From JAUWKC01 sp035527845 (lineage in GTDB: Bacteria > Planctomycetota > Phycisphaerae > Sedimentisphaerales > Anaerobacaceae), in the NCBI GenBank assembly GCA_035527845.1, contig DATKZT010000044.1, positions 1 to 64,000 on the forward strand: a DNA stretch of 64,000 nucleotides. The letters run 5' to 3'. Under the pieces are notes generated by a model. That model had not been told where the DNA came from. It saw only the letters and a program-made list of their open reading frames with translations, and searched no databases. This document shows, piece by piece, positions 46,501 through 54,006 of the stretch. A program made the translations under genes and the position numbers. Numbering within the stretch: the first letter of the stretch is position 1; every line of letters starts with the position of its first letter.

Positions 46501-49500
46501 CTGACTATCTTTATCGAAAGCCCTTATGAGCACAGGTGCATATTCGATTGAGCCGCATATCGACAACGCCTGCACCAAAGCAGGACCATAACAGCAATCA
46601 CCAATTTTGGTGTCTTCCAGCAGTGCGGTCAGGTGGTCCGGCATTTCAAGAAAGCCAAGAAACTCACCCAGATGATAGTTGTCATGCCGACTTTTTACGC
46701 AGTAAAGTTTCAGAAGTATCGCATCCGCCAGTTGTTCCCGGAGTTCGGGCTGCGAGCGGGTCTTCCAAATAAACCACGCACACGCCAATCTGCTGCCATA
46801 GGGACGGCTGTAATCCGCATCTTTTGCCGCCAGGACCTTATCTGCCAATACATACGGTATCAGCTCTTGAGGGGAATAGTCTTGAAAGATTGGATCCGTC
46901 GGCGGCTGCGTTGGTCGGTACAGAGGCCAGTTCAAATCCATCTTCGCACCCGGTCGAAGCGATACATTCTTGAACGCCTCACCCCCGGTACCTTTGGCGA
47001 CGGCATTCGGTTCTTCAACTTCGACCTGCACATTGGTTTTAAAATTGGGTTTGAGAGAGACATTTTTGAATGTGACCCATCCATATTCTTCTGGGTCCTC
47101 CTTGGCAGAGGATATCGGGTCGATTCCGATACGAAGTGACGTTGTATCCTGACCTTCAGGCACACGCAGAACAACAGGCCGAAGGTCCACACAAACGGGG
47201 GGAGGACCCGTCGTTGACACTGGTGCTCCTATGATATAAATCGGCGGTTTCCATTTAATCGTTTTGGATAAATGCTCACTTGTGATATTCAAGGCTACTT
47301 CGTAACACTTGTACCCATCATATTGATCGGCATAGACATCAGCCGATGAATAAGGTATCCCCCGAAGAGGTGTGCCGTCGGGGTGCCACCATTGCCTGCC
47401 CTTGCTCGGGTGCTCACAAACGCCGAGCAATTCCACCGTCACGCCGTTTGGCAAGTCAGCGGTGAAGTTTGTGTTTTGTGTTTTAGATACTGAGTTCCTG
47501 GTATTCTTTGCTCTCCGTTGATGCAGATCAAACCTTTCCGACCGTTCGAATGTCAGCCAATCTGTTACAAATTCTCGGCCATAGTAATGGCGAATTGGCG
47601 GATGCGAGACTGCCGCTTTCTGGGACGGTTTCAAAATCACCCGCCAACGCCTGTCTCCGACATTGTCCCATGTGAGACCCTTAACATTGCGGTCACAACC
47701 GGTGATGTGGGGATACCTGCCCGCTTTAATAGCAAGCTGTCCGGCAGGCTCCTCTTCTTCACTGCCTTCGGCCTGTGCGTAAATATCAAATGCAATATCG
47801 AACGGCAACTCTCTAATCTTCAAAGCGAGCAATGGCCCGGATATCCCATGCTTACGCATATCGTCTGTAAAGAGTGGCAGAATGTTTTCCCGAAGAATAT
47901 CTTCCCAGCCCTCCTGGTATACTTGTTGGTAGTAACTGTCCGGCACATTATCGACTACTTCAAATTCAACCTCATCCGTAATCAGCCGGTCAAAATGAAT
48001 CACTTTATCAGGCTCTTTGGGGTTCACTACATCAACATTCTTCCATCCATAAGCAAAACGGTATTTACCTGTAGCCTCACATGCAATCTTGGGGACCCTA
48101 TGCCAAGACGTAAGTCCGGTGAAGGGCCCCACACAGGGCGAGGCTTTATACTCCTTGCCATTGACCAATACAAAGAAAGTATCCTTATCGTCGGACATTT
48201 CTTCCAATGAAGGTTTCCAGTTGACGGCATTGCTTCTCATCTCAATGCTGATCGGCTCGCCTGCCTTGTAGTATTCATGCGCAGTGAGTTTTGGCAGCGG
48301 GGCCAGCCATTTTGTTAATTGTTTGGCCTTGCCGGGTAACACTCCAAGTTGCCTGGCAAGTTCTATGGTAATATCAGCGGTTGTATATATAGCCCCCGGT
48401 TCAACACTGATATCAATTCGTAGCTGCTGACCTTTTTCGGCAATAGTTTCAAAAGTAAGCTTCTTATTGTTTGGTATTGTATAATTCTCTGTGGAATATT
48501 GGATGGGACTTTCATCATTACCAAAGTCTCTGGATTTAGAACTCTTGTGCTTGAATTCATACATATGAGCCATATTCAATATAGCCCGAGATGATTCCGA
48601 ATGCGTCCGGTCACAACGTATGTAGCCCTCTATTGTATCCATAAAAAAGTCAGAGCCGGATCTATTCGCTTCTTCCATCGGCAACAAAACAGCGGCGGTA
48701 ACCAGAATCGCAATCAGTCCGAGGCTGCCGAGTTTTGCGTGTTTTGGTACTGGGCGGTTGAGTATGCGTTTGATTCTTGCGGCCAGGGCGTCTTTTGATT
48801 CGGCGACGCCTATGAGGCGGAGGCTCAGGGCGGGGCGGTCGAATGCGAGCCTGGCGACGTTGACGAGGGTCTGCGGGTAGGAACGGGCGTTTTCGCCCAT
48901 GGCCACGAGGACGGTTTCATCCACGGCCTGCTCGCGAACCCTGCGGATTATCGCATTGGCGAGCCACAAGAGCGGATTATAGAAGTAGAGAATCTGCAGG
49001 ATGGTCTGCATGAGGTTCACCCAGAGGTCGCCGCGCTTGATGTGTGCGAGCTCGTGGAGGAAGACGGCCCGCAGGTCCCTGCGGCTGAGGCGGGCAGCGA
49101 GATTGTGCGGCACGAGAATGACCGGGCGAAAGAGGCCACACACAGCCGGGCTGGTTGCGTTGGGCGAGACCTTCAGCGTAACTTTTCGTCCGGCGTTTAG
49201 CTGCTGCCGGCAGAGTTCGAAGGCGTCGTTCGTCGGGGCGTCGGCGTCTTTGCCTTGTGCGACCAGGCCTCTTACGAAAAGCGCGCGCTGGAGCAGCAAT
49301 AGCGCCATCGCGGCTGCGACGGCGAGCCAGGTCAAGAACACAAGCCCCTGCCATGTCATCGCCGGCGCCGTTATCGGTGTGGGGGACGCCGGTTCGGATT
49401 TGGCAGGGGCCGGGGGTGTGGACAGCGGAGCTATATCTCTCGGCGGCGGGACGAACACCGGATTGGCAAGTGTCACCGTCTCGGTCGTATCAATAATGGG

Positions 49501-49800
49501 CGGCGGGGCGTGCGGCTCCGGCTGGTGCGCAGCTTGTGTTCTTTCCAGTGCGATCTCGGGCAGGGTGTCACCGAGCCAGTAGCCGAGACCTGTGGGCAGC
49601 GAGAGGGTGGTGGGGAGCATCAACTTTAGCAGGACGAGCATCCACATCCAGTAGCGGACGACGGCGCGGACTTTCCTTCGAAGGATCAAGTCCAGCCCCA
49701 GCAGTATGAGGATAAGCACTGCGGACTGAATCAGCATGGGCGTGGTGAATTCCACGAACGCCCTGCCTGTCGCATTTATGTGCTCGCACATCGCATTCAT
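40504..49800 (-). CDS. giant BlaR1/MecR1-type M56 metallopeptidase receptor
   Basis: A 3098-residue membrane protein. Residues 1-375 are a BlaR1-like M56 unit: helices at about 22-40, 51-65, 150-170 and 358-375, with zinc motif HELAH at 249-253 and a downstream EQAVDE. The remainder is presumably exported. It has beta domains, a HEAT-like region (about 970-1170), ankyrin repeats (about 1425-1615), two copies of a carboxypeptidase-regulatory-like block (about 1903-2233 and 2413-2743), and a right-handed beta-helix with PbH1-type repeats (about 2745-3080). A short NVQVE/DVQVE motif recurs near 920, 1283 and 2398. The gene follows blaI by 53 bp. It likely senses an extracytoplasmic signal and inactivates the repressor by proteolysis, as BlaR1 does; the signal is unknown. 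Confidence 0.8.
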   Translation of the reverse strand: MNAMCEHINATGRAFVEFTTPMLIQSAVLILILLGLDLILRRKVRAVVRYWMWMLVLLKLMLPTTLSLPTGLGYWLGDTLPEIALERTQAAHQPEPHAPPPIIDTTETVTLANPVFVPPPRDIAPLSTPPAPAKSEPASPTPITAPAMTWQGLVFLTWLAVAAAMALLLLQRALFVRGLVAQGKDADAPTNDAFELCRQQLNAGRKVTLKVSPNATSPAVCGLFRPVILVPHNLAARLSRRDLRAVFLHELAHIKRGDLWVNLMQTILQILYFYNPLLWLANAIIRRVREQAVDETVLVAMGENARSYPQTLVNVARLAFDRPALSLRLIGVAESKDALAARIKRILNRPVPKHAKLGSLGLIAILVTAAVLLPMEEANRSGSDFFMDTIEGYIRCDRTHSESSRAILNMAHMYEFKHKSSKSRDFGNDESPIQYSTENYTIPNNKKLTFETIAEKGQQLRIDISVEPGAIYTTADITIELARQLGVLPGKAKQLTKWLAPLPKLTAHEYYKAGEPISIEMRSNAVNWKPSLEEMSDDKDTFFVLVNGKEYKASPCVGPFTGLTSWHRVPKIACEATGKYRFAYGWKNVDVVNPKEPDKVIHFDRLITDEVEFEVVDNVPDSYYQQVYQEGWEDILRENILPLFTDDMRKHGISGPLLALKIRELPFDIAFDIYAQAEGSEEEEPAGQLAIKAGRYPHITGCDRNVKGLTWDNVGDRRWRVILKPSQKAAVSHPPIRHYYGREFVTDWLTFERSERFDLHQRRAKNTRNSVSKTQNTNFTADLPNGVTVELLGVCEHPSKGRQWWHPDGTPLRGIPYSSADVYADQYDGYKCYEVALNITSEHLSKTIKWKPPIYIIGAPVSTTGPPPVCVDLRPVVLRVPEGQDTTSLRIGIDPISSAKEDPEEYGWVTFKNVSLKPNFKTNVQVEVEEPNAVAKGTGGEAFKNVSLRPGAKMDLNWPLYRPTQPPTDPIFQDYSPQELIPYVLADKVLAAKDADYSRPYGSRLACAWFIWKTRSQPELREQLADAILLKLYCVKSRHDNYHLGEFLGFLEMPDHLTALLEDTKIGDCCYGPALVQALSICGSIEYAPVLIRAFDKDSQAGFHSALMKMTGLQSSPDNTKEAWTAWWKETYPDKKIEPPSNKYRQLLADDRIQMLRKLKQLLAAMQRYKRVTEDKQSDYPNFPLFLPVQLDELVGREYSPGKRITQKHLDSVHYLLPAKDIDFDYGSEPLMYDASLQKSHDLIAVVYAEGRIDLVTPDEFPSIDSTGKVSLRPTVETDVQVETAWERASQIIGAALPESVENVRLFSASFEASVVLCRFDIPKKDLKVLLEKSKRFPEFSRFVETPELQNRWAEYRYREVDWWQPWELKEPVYGEWRAGERVPGGEGKVGVVQFVDVACGELANGLMRVYLKNSSHGHTIEDDTKVDGAVGEYRNALLEAAEKGRANTVRQLLKPGGDVDAAEALLKAAESVYARAEPDATMQNYLQIATLLIEAGADVNWKDKEGGTPLLRAASSLVSYKHKSVNTDFFKLLIEKGADVNAACKDHKRELALISAVRANNLELAAMLLEVGADPLLAKERSAEDRTVLEIARDESSEEMVELLGKYAEPGLAELNKRFEGTIKAFVEAVTKKDDEALMLVTSARREYGRQQWPKHAEKIRTDYEGHYELLEKIVGVGTSRGFAALFLPRPEGSEQRYSKLLLMQFPDGGWRVLHFYPTDDSPDDAFKEARNAYESYDSYQRAVFDAAGRLEDVAAEIPTGMTTEMPDQGRLTVRVKDGNLRFDFLDQPEGRYKAVEVHKDKVKCWRSKDLLGVAGKLKLEKGDLRLEAKDGKATLSAPGKQYVIDAHEGKVRVQYEGKVLTADTFTFELPSLDLQQEKESSGQTGTATGVTVEDGENESAVTVGYIVDGNGMGIAGATVEFYRWDSKQKKTTEPQIIKTGKDGSFMIPYEPGQRVSFTNIAAPGFSTREDVDFIYKADGTSYPKDKTIQLFRLGSLAGTVLDLDGKALAGAPLSLSTHVQYRRPRGGCHTTNHIRAITDANGHFSMNVPPGTHLLSYPWMGPIQGEVDSGKWDAYRKPGERWPSAPIRGVSWAKGITISEGQAISGIVAALSKSTCDVAGKVRDTKGQPVQGAKVRTLWLFDGGSFILNGEGYEPAVTDRNGNYRLENLPPGKWHIEAWHEHVKQNTDPVPLELVRGKTVQQDLQLAGELPESAGSVFNNAPKPDSKYVSRLGLVRTRDTELARTLREDEEPFEERKGFIIKDYGDGAIHCIDFDGDEVIRVPETLDITDKEAFLKWANKNGADALIMRAAWLVGINMAAVDIPDEQWSSLSDKTIRSLQDRPLGSEDGLGSRTGEYQYGAFRTSEGRIGVAGLTRLSSEGLDYRSLSIKYKLLKTNVQVEGGTKAEEVPAEHGWVVDGNGKGVAGATMEFYRWDSKEKKTTEHQIIKTGKDGSFIIPYIEPGEHGSLAGLTASGFDTRESVSFARRKDGTFVPDNLRIKLYRLAAISGRVYGTDGKTLSGALLALSTIVQYPSHGSHTDNHIRAITDANGHFSMKNVPPGTHLLYYPWMGPSTAEVKSGIWDKYKKPGERYPSAPIKAVLAAKIVEVKEGQKIDDIVVDLSRSTCSVTGQVLDITGRPAAAAKVCLYWKHAGDTEGITGRGYRPTETGVDGRYKLENLPPGKWHINAWHEQVKQNADPVPLELVPGKTVQQDLRLGGELPESAGNILNNAIKPDSKHVARTRHLQPLIDSAQPGETIIMPKRVYTEPVTITKPITLKGESRNDCIFEVTANAPAVFVDTKGKGAVTIEGLTIKWQLATSDKVENAFALGAKDSRVEIKNCFFQPLGNFARSPVAVRAVGFSNVDVNSCRFEGFALPVFFNEATEGAVRDSVIANCQSQGITLFSGATVDIVGNIITGSKKHAVRNTGGTLRMHDNLIIKNANRGVYLGNKSASGTISNNIITGNGTGISAFARSKVTIENNLLLNNGFAGIDMRDSCRLSIQNNILLGNPRGLALFKETRKNNNEIGSNTFWQNAVDAENFEEKVESIAADPLFTDAANGNFSLKPGPVAEHNQGLTNPQILKTLWQKWQNLAQK
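41571..42560 (-). repeat. internal duplication of the M56 receptor, C-terminal copy
   Basis: About 330 codons aligned with the copy at 43101-44090 with a constant offset of 1530 bp. Protein identity is high in blocks such as GxVVDGNGxGxAGAT and NLPPGKWHIxAWHE, and the DNA is also recognisably similar (for example around 41621 and 43151). Confidence 0.8.
43101..44090 (-). repeat. internal duplication of the M56 receptor, N-terminal copy
   Basis: The copy paired with 41571-42560. Between the copies lies about 540 bp of different sequence encoding a WANKNGADALIM-type segment. Confidence 0.8.
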
Positions 49801-49853
49801 GGCTCAGTCTCCGCTTATTAAGGCGCTTGTTCAGATGTTTTGTTTCGGTAAGA

Positions 49854-50255
49854 CTACCTTCTCCTTCGCCGCGAGTCTGCGGTGCGTTTGTTCTTGATCA
49901 TGGCTTCCAGTTCGTTCAGCTGTTTGCGTGAGAGGCTGCTGCTCTCGAGCATAAACTGCATCATGGGGGTCAGGGCGCCCTGAAAGGCGCGTTTGAGCGT
50001 GCGCATCACCTCGCCTTTCTGCGCCTGTCGTCTGGTGACGGCGGAGCGGTAGAGGATGAGGTTTCGGATTCTCTCGGTTTTTAGCAGGCCCTTGGCGGCC
50101 ATGCGGTCCATCATTGTCTTGACGGTGCTGTAGGTCCAGTTCTTTCGGTGCTGGAGCGCCTCCTGGACGGTCGGGGCGGCGCACGGCTCGTTGTCCCACA
50201 CGGCCTCGAATATGGCCCATTCCGCTTCGGTAAGCTCGTAATCCTTCTTTTTCAT
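49854..50255 (-). CDS. BlaI/MecI-family transcriptional repressor
   Basis: A 133-residue winged-helix repressor starting at ATG 50255, with AAGGAGG just upstream. It shows the BlaI pattern LTEAEWAIFEAVWDNEPC, the recognition helix region NWTYSTVKTMMDRMAAKGLL, and a C-terminal dimerisation helix (LSRKQLNELEAMIKNKR). The C-terminus is basic (RRRRR). It is followed by the M56 receptor and should repress both genes through the dyad at 50292-50305. BlaI proteins are inactivated by cleavage when the partner receptor is stimulated. Confidence 0.93.
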   Translation of the reverse strand: MKKKDYELTEAEWAIFEAVWDNEPCAAPTVQEALQHRKNWTYSTVKTMMDRMAAKGLLKTERIRNLILYRSAVTRRQAQKGEVMRTLKRAFQGALTPMMQFMLESSSLSRKQLNELEAMIKNKRTADSRRRRR

Positions 50256-50289
50256 AGCAGCCTCCTTAAGCTTTAACTTCGTCAAGGCT

Positions 50290-50317
50290 ACTTTACACTT
50301 GTAAAGGCTGCAAGCAA
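50290..50317 (-). promoter_or_regulatory. probable blaI promoter
   Basis: On the minus strand TTGCTT (50312-50317), 16-bp spacer, TAAAGT (50290-50295). The operator dyad lies between and over the -10, a position suited to repression. Confidence 0.5.
50292..50305. promoter_or_regulatory. BlaI-type operator dyad
   Basis: TTTACA-ct-TGTAAA, a perfect 6-bp dyad with a 2-bp centre. BlaI/MecI operators are TACA-N2-TGTA dyads, so this is a strong candidate. Confidence 0.7.
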
Positions 50318-50336
50318 AGAATTAAGTTTTTTGAGA

Positions 50337-50353
50337 CTGTAGCAAGGTTACAG
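50337..50353. promoter_or_regulatory. dyad CTGTA-N7-TACAG, copy 1
   Basis: A 5-bp dyad with a 7-bp spacer, upstream of the blaI promoter; the same form recurs at 50511-50527. It may be an additional operator of unknown protein. Confidence 0.4.
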
Positions 50354-50456
50354 AGTATGCTGCATGGTGGCCAATTGTCGTTTGCAGCGAAATTGCCGCA
50401 AAGCACAGATTCAGCATTTGAATCTGCCACAACGGTCGGTGGCGAGGTACTATTTG

Positions 50457-50486
50457 TTGATTAAGGCTTCTGTAACTCATTATAAT
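50457..50486 (+). promoter_or_regulatory. orphan plus-strand promoter candidate
   Basis: TTGATT (50457-50462), 18-bp spacer, TATAAT (50481-50486). No plus-strand gene follows; the transcript would run through 50500-50640 and then antisense to the 50654 gene. Confidence 0.35.
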
Positions 50487-50510
50487 CAAAGGCTTTAAGT
50501 GTTATTTGCT

Positions 50511-50527
50511 CTGTAAAGCTACTACAG
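50511..50527. promoter_or_regulatory. dyad CTGTA-N7-TACAG, copy 2
   Basis: Same as 50337-50353, with a different spacer sequence (aagctac versus gcaaggt). Confidence 0.4.
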
Positions 50528-50653
50528 TCTCAATTTTTTTGGAAATTTTTGTGCAAGTCTCCCGGGGTGGTGGCCTTGATTGACGAAATTGGTCGGATTG
50601 TGGGGGGCCAGGTGGAAATTCCCGGCCGTTTCTCTGGAAGCCTCGCCCCTTTT

Positions 50654-52036
50654 TTATTCTAAGAACACGTACTGATATACGGGCTTCTGTGATGCAATCG
50701 AGACGGCGCCCTGCCTTGAGACCTCCAGATCGTAGCGCCAGCAGGTTTCAACACGCGGGTTACTCATCAGCGTCACTGCTACCATCCACCCTGCCTGCGT
50801 CCCGGAAATAACCAGCTGCCAATCCTCGGGCTTCTGCTTGGCAAACTCCTCTATGATGCTTCGCCTGGCGGGGATGTCCGTGCGAATTGTCCTCCGCGTC
50901 AGTTCAGCGAAAACCACGGTCCTTTCAAGAGCCTCCAGCTCATTGCTCACAGGTTTCTTCAGGCTCGTCAGGAAGGTCGCCGCTTCCTCGGGTTCCGACA
51001 GTCTGAACGACTGGTCGCCGAAGGCCATTGTATCGATTCTTTCTTCGTAAAACGCTACACCGGCACTGTCAATTGTTACGTTGTATATCCTGTACGGCTC
51101 GCATGCCCTCGATGCCAGAGTGGAAACATTTCTTCGCCCGATGCGAATTACTTTCTCGCCGAACAAGCGATTTGCTTCTTGTCGAACACTCTCGGGGACC
51201 GGGGCTTGCGGGTCTGCTGCTTCAGTCTTTTCACCGGATGCATCCTGTTCGGGGGTCTCTTTTATCGGGGCCTGCCACATCCATCCATACTTTTTGATGT
51301 ACGGATCGAGCTTGCCTGCGCGAACCTCATTACCGCTTACGTTAAAATACTCTTCCAGCCCGTTGTCCGCGACAAAGTCACGAGCTGCCATCGCATCAAC
51401 CAGTTGATAATACAATTCATTGACGACCGCCTTGTTCTTACAGTCTTCGTGCACTCTCTCGTAAAGCTTTTCGACCAGCTTGATATTCTCGGCGTCCCCG
51501 GCAAACACGATCCCTTGCGCCGCCGAGCCTCGCATTACTCCGAGCGTCTCAGTTCTGTTCTTGTTGTATTTACCGGGCAGGGGGCCGTCGATCCACTCTT
51601 TGGCCAGCTCCAGCGAGCCCTCTTCTGTCAGGGCTTTTCTCAAAATCCCATCCGCTTCCTTTCCGCCGATCCGGCCGATCAATCTCAGGGCGCGGACCTT
51701 CCCGAGGAATCTGCTGTGGTCCTCCGTGGCGGCTCCTTTGAGGTCCTCACCGCGGCGCAGGTATTTCAGCAGCGCACGGACCGAGTCGGCATCGCCCCTC
51801 TTGCTCAGGTCGCACAGCTTTTCAGCAATGTAGAACCATTGCCCCGCATAGTTGACATCATCCAGCTTCTGCAAAAGTGATGCGCGGGAGCTCTCTTCCA
51901 ACAATTGCTGTACGTCCGCCGGCGGCGCCTTCCTTGCGGCAAAAGCTTTGCTGCTGCCGCGAACGTTAATGCCGGCTGCACAGAAACAAATCAACAACAG
52001 CAAAACCTGAGTTTTTGCAGGGTCAGTCAGCTTCAT
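50654..52036 (-). CDS. secreted protein with HEAT-like N-terminal region, unknown function
   Basis: A 460-residue protein with a signal peptide (VLLLLICFCAAGINVRG), then an alpha-helical, HEAT-like region (about 40-210, e.g. RALRLIGRIGGKEADGILRKAL). After a Glu/Pro-rich linker it has a C-terminal alpha/beta part ending in beta strands. No catalytic motif was recognised. It lies 204 bp downstream of the sigma/membrane/secreted cluster at 52241-54522 and may be a member of that regulon, but has its own gap. The start at 52036 follows an A/G-rich AAAGGAAAGG stretch. Confidence 0.6.
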   Translation of the reverse strand: MKLTDPAKTQVLLLLICFCAAGINVRGSSKAFAARKAPPADVQQLLEESSRASLLQKLDDVNYAGQWFYIAEKLCDLSKRGDADSVRALLKYLRRGEDLKGAATEDHSRFLGKVRALRLIGRIGGKEADGILRKALTEEGSLELAKEWIDGPLPGKYNKNRTETLGVMRGSAAQGIVFAGDAENIKLVEKLYERVHEDCKNKAVVNELYYQLVDAMAARDFVADNGLEEYFNVSGNEVRAGKLDPYIKKYGWMWQAPIKETPEQDASGEKTEAADPQAPVPESVRQEANRLFGEKVIRIGRRNVSTLASRACEPYRIYNVTIDSAGVAFYEERIDTMAFGDQSFRLSEPEEAATFLTSLKKPVSNELEALERTVVFAELTRRTIRTDIPARRSIIEEFAKQKPEDWQLVISGTQAGWMVAVTLMSNPRVETCWRYDLEVSRQGAVSIASQKPVYQYVFLE

Positions 52037-52240
52037 CTTTCGGGCCCTTTCCTTTACCTGTACAATGATTGTCGCACCATTTCTTAATGACGCTAAGACT
52101 CATAATGCGGTTGACAGGATTCTTCTCGAATTACCAAAAATACCACAAAATTCCCGCGCGGCAACTCTTTACGCCTTTCTCGCAACGGCTCGAAAGCACC
52201 GTATGAGTCATCCCAAAACCCCTCAGAAGTGCCTCTTATG

Positions 52241-53263
52241 TCAGTAGGTGTAAATCTGCACTTTTTGCGTGAATGCGTCCAAATCCATCTCGCCGGCGGC
52301 GAAGGCGTCCACATCTGACTTCTTCACGCGAATTGTCATAACCGTCGGCGAGCAGGAACCTAAGTTATCCGGCAAGCCTCCCTCGTATGTTGTTCTTACA
52401 ATCTTGCCGTCCTTTGTGATTACCTCTACGGTGCCCTTCTTTGAGTCCGTCAATATACCGACAATGTTGGTCTCTCCGCTGCCGATAACGGTAATGATTA
52501 GCCAATGCTCCGGCTCAAGGGCCCGTATGTTTGCCGCGTGTCTAAGCGATTTGATGAGGTTTCTTTTGAGCTCCTCAACTTTCTCGGCGTCGTATCTTTG
52601 CTCTGTATCGGTCTGCACACGAATCCTGCGCCGACGTGCTGTGTCTGGTGGGGTGAGTATTTCCTGTCGGGTCTGTTCCCAGAGTCGGTCGGCGGGTTCT
52701 TCGGTTTCGTCTTTTTCCTGCATATCTATGGAAGGGGCAAGCGGAAAATCGACCTTGATGATGAACAAGGCGCCATAGCCCTCAAGATAGATGCACTGCG
52801 TGCCGCCCCTGGCATCGGAGAATACAGATAGATTGCCGAATAAGGGGTTGTCCTGCCAGCGGCCGAGTTTCTTGTCGAGAATCCGCGACATCACAGTGAG
52901 ATCTTCCATTATGGTCACGAGGTGTTTTGTCTTGATCTGCTCGGCTGGAATTACGAGGATTCCGCCGGCATAGCCGCTGCCTGCCACCGGCGGGGCGACA
53001 GGTGAGTGCCACCAGGGGTTTTCCGGATACGCTGGGAGAGCCCCAGAGCGGACTTCCTTCTCCATCAATTCCAGCAGCACCTTCTGTTCATCATCCGACG
53101 TCGCCTGGCTCGCAGCAGGCATGCGTTCTTTGGCGGCGTCGATTTCCGTTCTGGCAGCCCGCGCCTCGTCTGTGTCTGCTTCGACCACATTCCGGGCAGC
53201 CATCCCGGCTGTCGCCAAGTTGAGCACCATAAATACAACAATTGTTCGGGCAAAAGACTTCAT
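52241..53263 (-). CDS. secreted protein of unknown function in an ECF operon
   Basis: A 340-residue protein with a signal peptide (TIVVFMVLNLATAGMAA). A helical region (about 30-75) precedes a central beta-rich part (VAGSGYAGGILVIPAEQIKTK) and a C-terminal strand pattern ending DAFTQKVQIYTY. No family was recognised. It overlaps the coiled-coil membrane protein gene by 4 bp and is the third gene of the operon sigma - membrane protein - secreted protein. It may be the signal sensor or co-regulator; this is only from position. Confidence 0.55.
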   Translation of the reverse strand: MKSFARTIVVFMVLNLATAGMAARNVVEADTDEARAARTEIDAAKERMPAASQATSDDEQKVLLELMEKEVRSGALPAYPENPWWHSPVAPPVAGSGYAGGILVIPAEQIKTKHLVTIMEDLTVMSRILDKKLGRWQDNPLFGNLSVFSDARGGTQCIYLEGYGALFIIKVDFPLAPSIDMQEKDETEEPADRLWEQTRQEILTPPDTARRRRIRVQTDTEQRYDAEKVEELKRNLIKSLRHAANIRALEPEHWLIITVIGSGETNIVGILTDSKKGTVEVITKDGKIVRTTYEGGLPDNLGSCSPTVMTIRVKKSDVDAFAAGEMDLDAFTQKVQIYTY

Positions 53264-53997
53264 TTCTCGTTCCTTTCATTTGAAGGTTTCGAATTATTCG
53301 ATTCGTCCGGAATCGCACTTTCCGGCTGAGCATAAACCAGGAACTGCGCCAGCTCCCGCTTGGTGCGGGTCAGCTCGTCGTCCGTTTGGGCCGCGAGGGT
53401 CTGGATGCCGTTTATCAACAGGCTCTTATCCTGCAGGCGGTCTTGTTCTATTTGCTCGAGGGCCGCTGCAATCGATCGGCGCTCATCTATTTGAGCGGCA
53501 TTAATTGCGTGAATGAGTTCCGTCAGTCGCCGGTCAGTCACCTGGCCTGAAGCGGCGAGAATCTGTGCGCCGAATTCGGCCATATCGCTGCTGAATTGCC
53601 TGCCGAGGTCATCTTTGAGCTGGACGTAGGTGCCGGCCCAGGCCAGTCGCCAGGATTTTTTCAATTCGTCGAGCAGGTCCTGACGAATGGCCGGCTGCAA
53701 AGAGGCCCTGAGCGAAGGCTCCAGCTCTTGCTGAAGCTGCTGCAAGTCCGGTGGTCGGGGCGATGTGAGCCGGCCGACCACGATTCCGGACATTATCAGC
53801 AGGATGGCGGCGGCAGCTATCTTGGCAAGGCTAATAATGTCTGGTCTTTGCCTTCGCCCGGCCGGTGATACACCAGCGCCGGCTTCGGACAGCCTGGCAG
53901 TGACCGAATCGAGCGTCTGCTGTGGTGGGCCGTCAGGAACCGGCTGATTCTTCAGGGCGTTTACGGCCTCGTTCAGAATGTCCCTTTTCTTTTTCAT
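53260..53997 (-). CDS. coiled-coil membrane protein, putative anti-sigma factor
   Basis: A 245-residue protein: cytoplasmic N-terminus (1-52), one membrane helix (about 57-78, AKIAAAAILLIMSGIVVGRL), then a long coiled-coil exported part (about 85-225, Q/E/L-rich). It starts 9 bp after the sigma stop. Unlike the LolA-like proteins of other modules it has no beta domain, so this module is of a different design. An anti-sigma role is likely from order and topology only. Confidence 0.6.
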   Translation of the reverse strand: MKKKRDILNEAVNALKNQPVPDGPPQQTLDSVTARLSEAGAGVSPAGRRQRPDIISLAKIAAAAILLIMSGIVVGRLTSPRPPDLQQLQQELEPSLRASLQPAIRQDLLDELKKSWRLAWAGTYVQLKDDLGRQFSSDMAEFGAQILAASGQVTDRRLTELIHAINAAQIDERRSIAAALEQIEQDRLQDKSLLINGIQTLAAQTDDELTRTKRELAQFLVYAQPESAIPDESNNSKPSNERNEK

Positions 53998-54006
53998 TGT
54001 CGCACC

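Larger units (their letters stand above)
50256..50653. other. regulatory region upstream of blaI
   Basis: About 400 bp without a clear gene. It contains the blaI promoter and operator (50290-50317), two copies of CTGTA-N7-TACAG and a plus-strand promoter candidate at 50457-50486 with no evident gene downstream. Confidence 0.6.

Noticed and set aside
48977..49354. Frames in the M56 domain region
   Set aside because: Shadows of the M56 catalytic domain (HELAH).
52037..52240. 73-codon minus-strand frame in the gap after 52241
   Set aside because: Arg-rich, overlaps the end of the upstream gene out of frame; no ribosome site.
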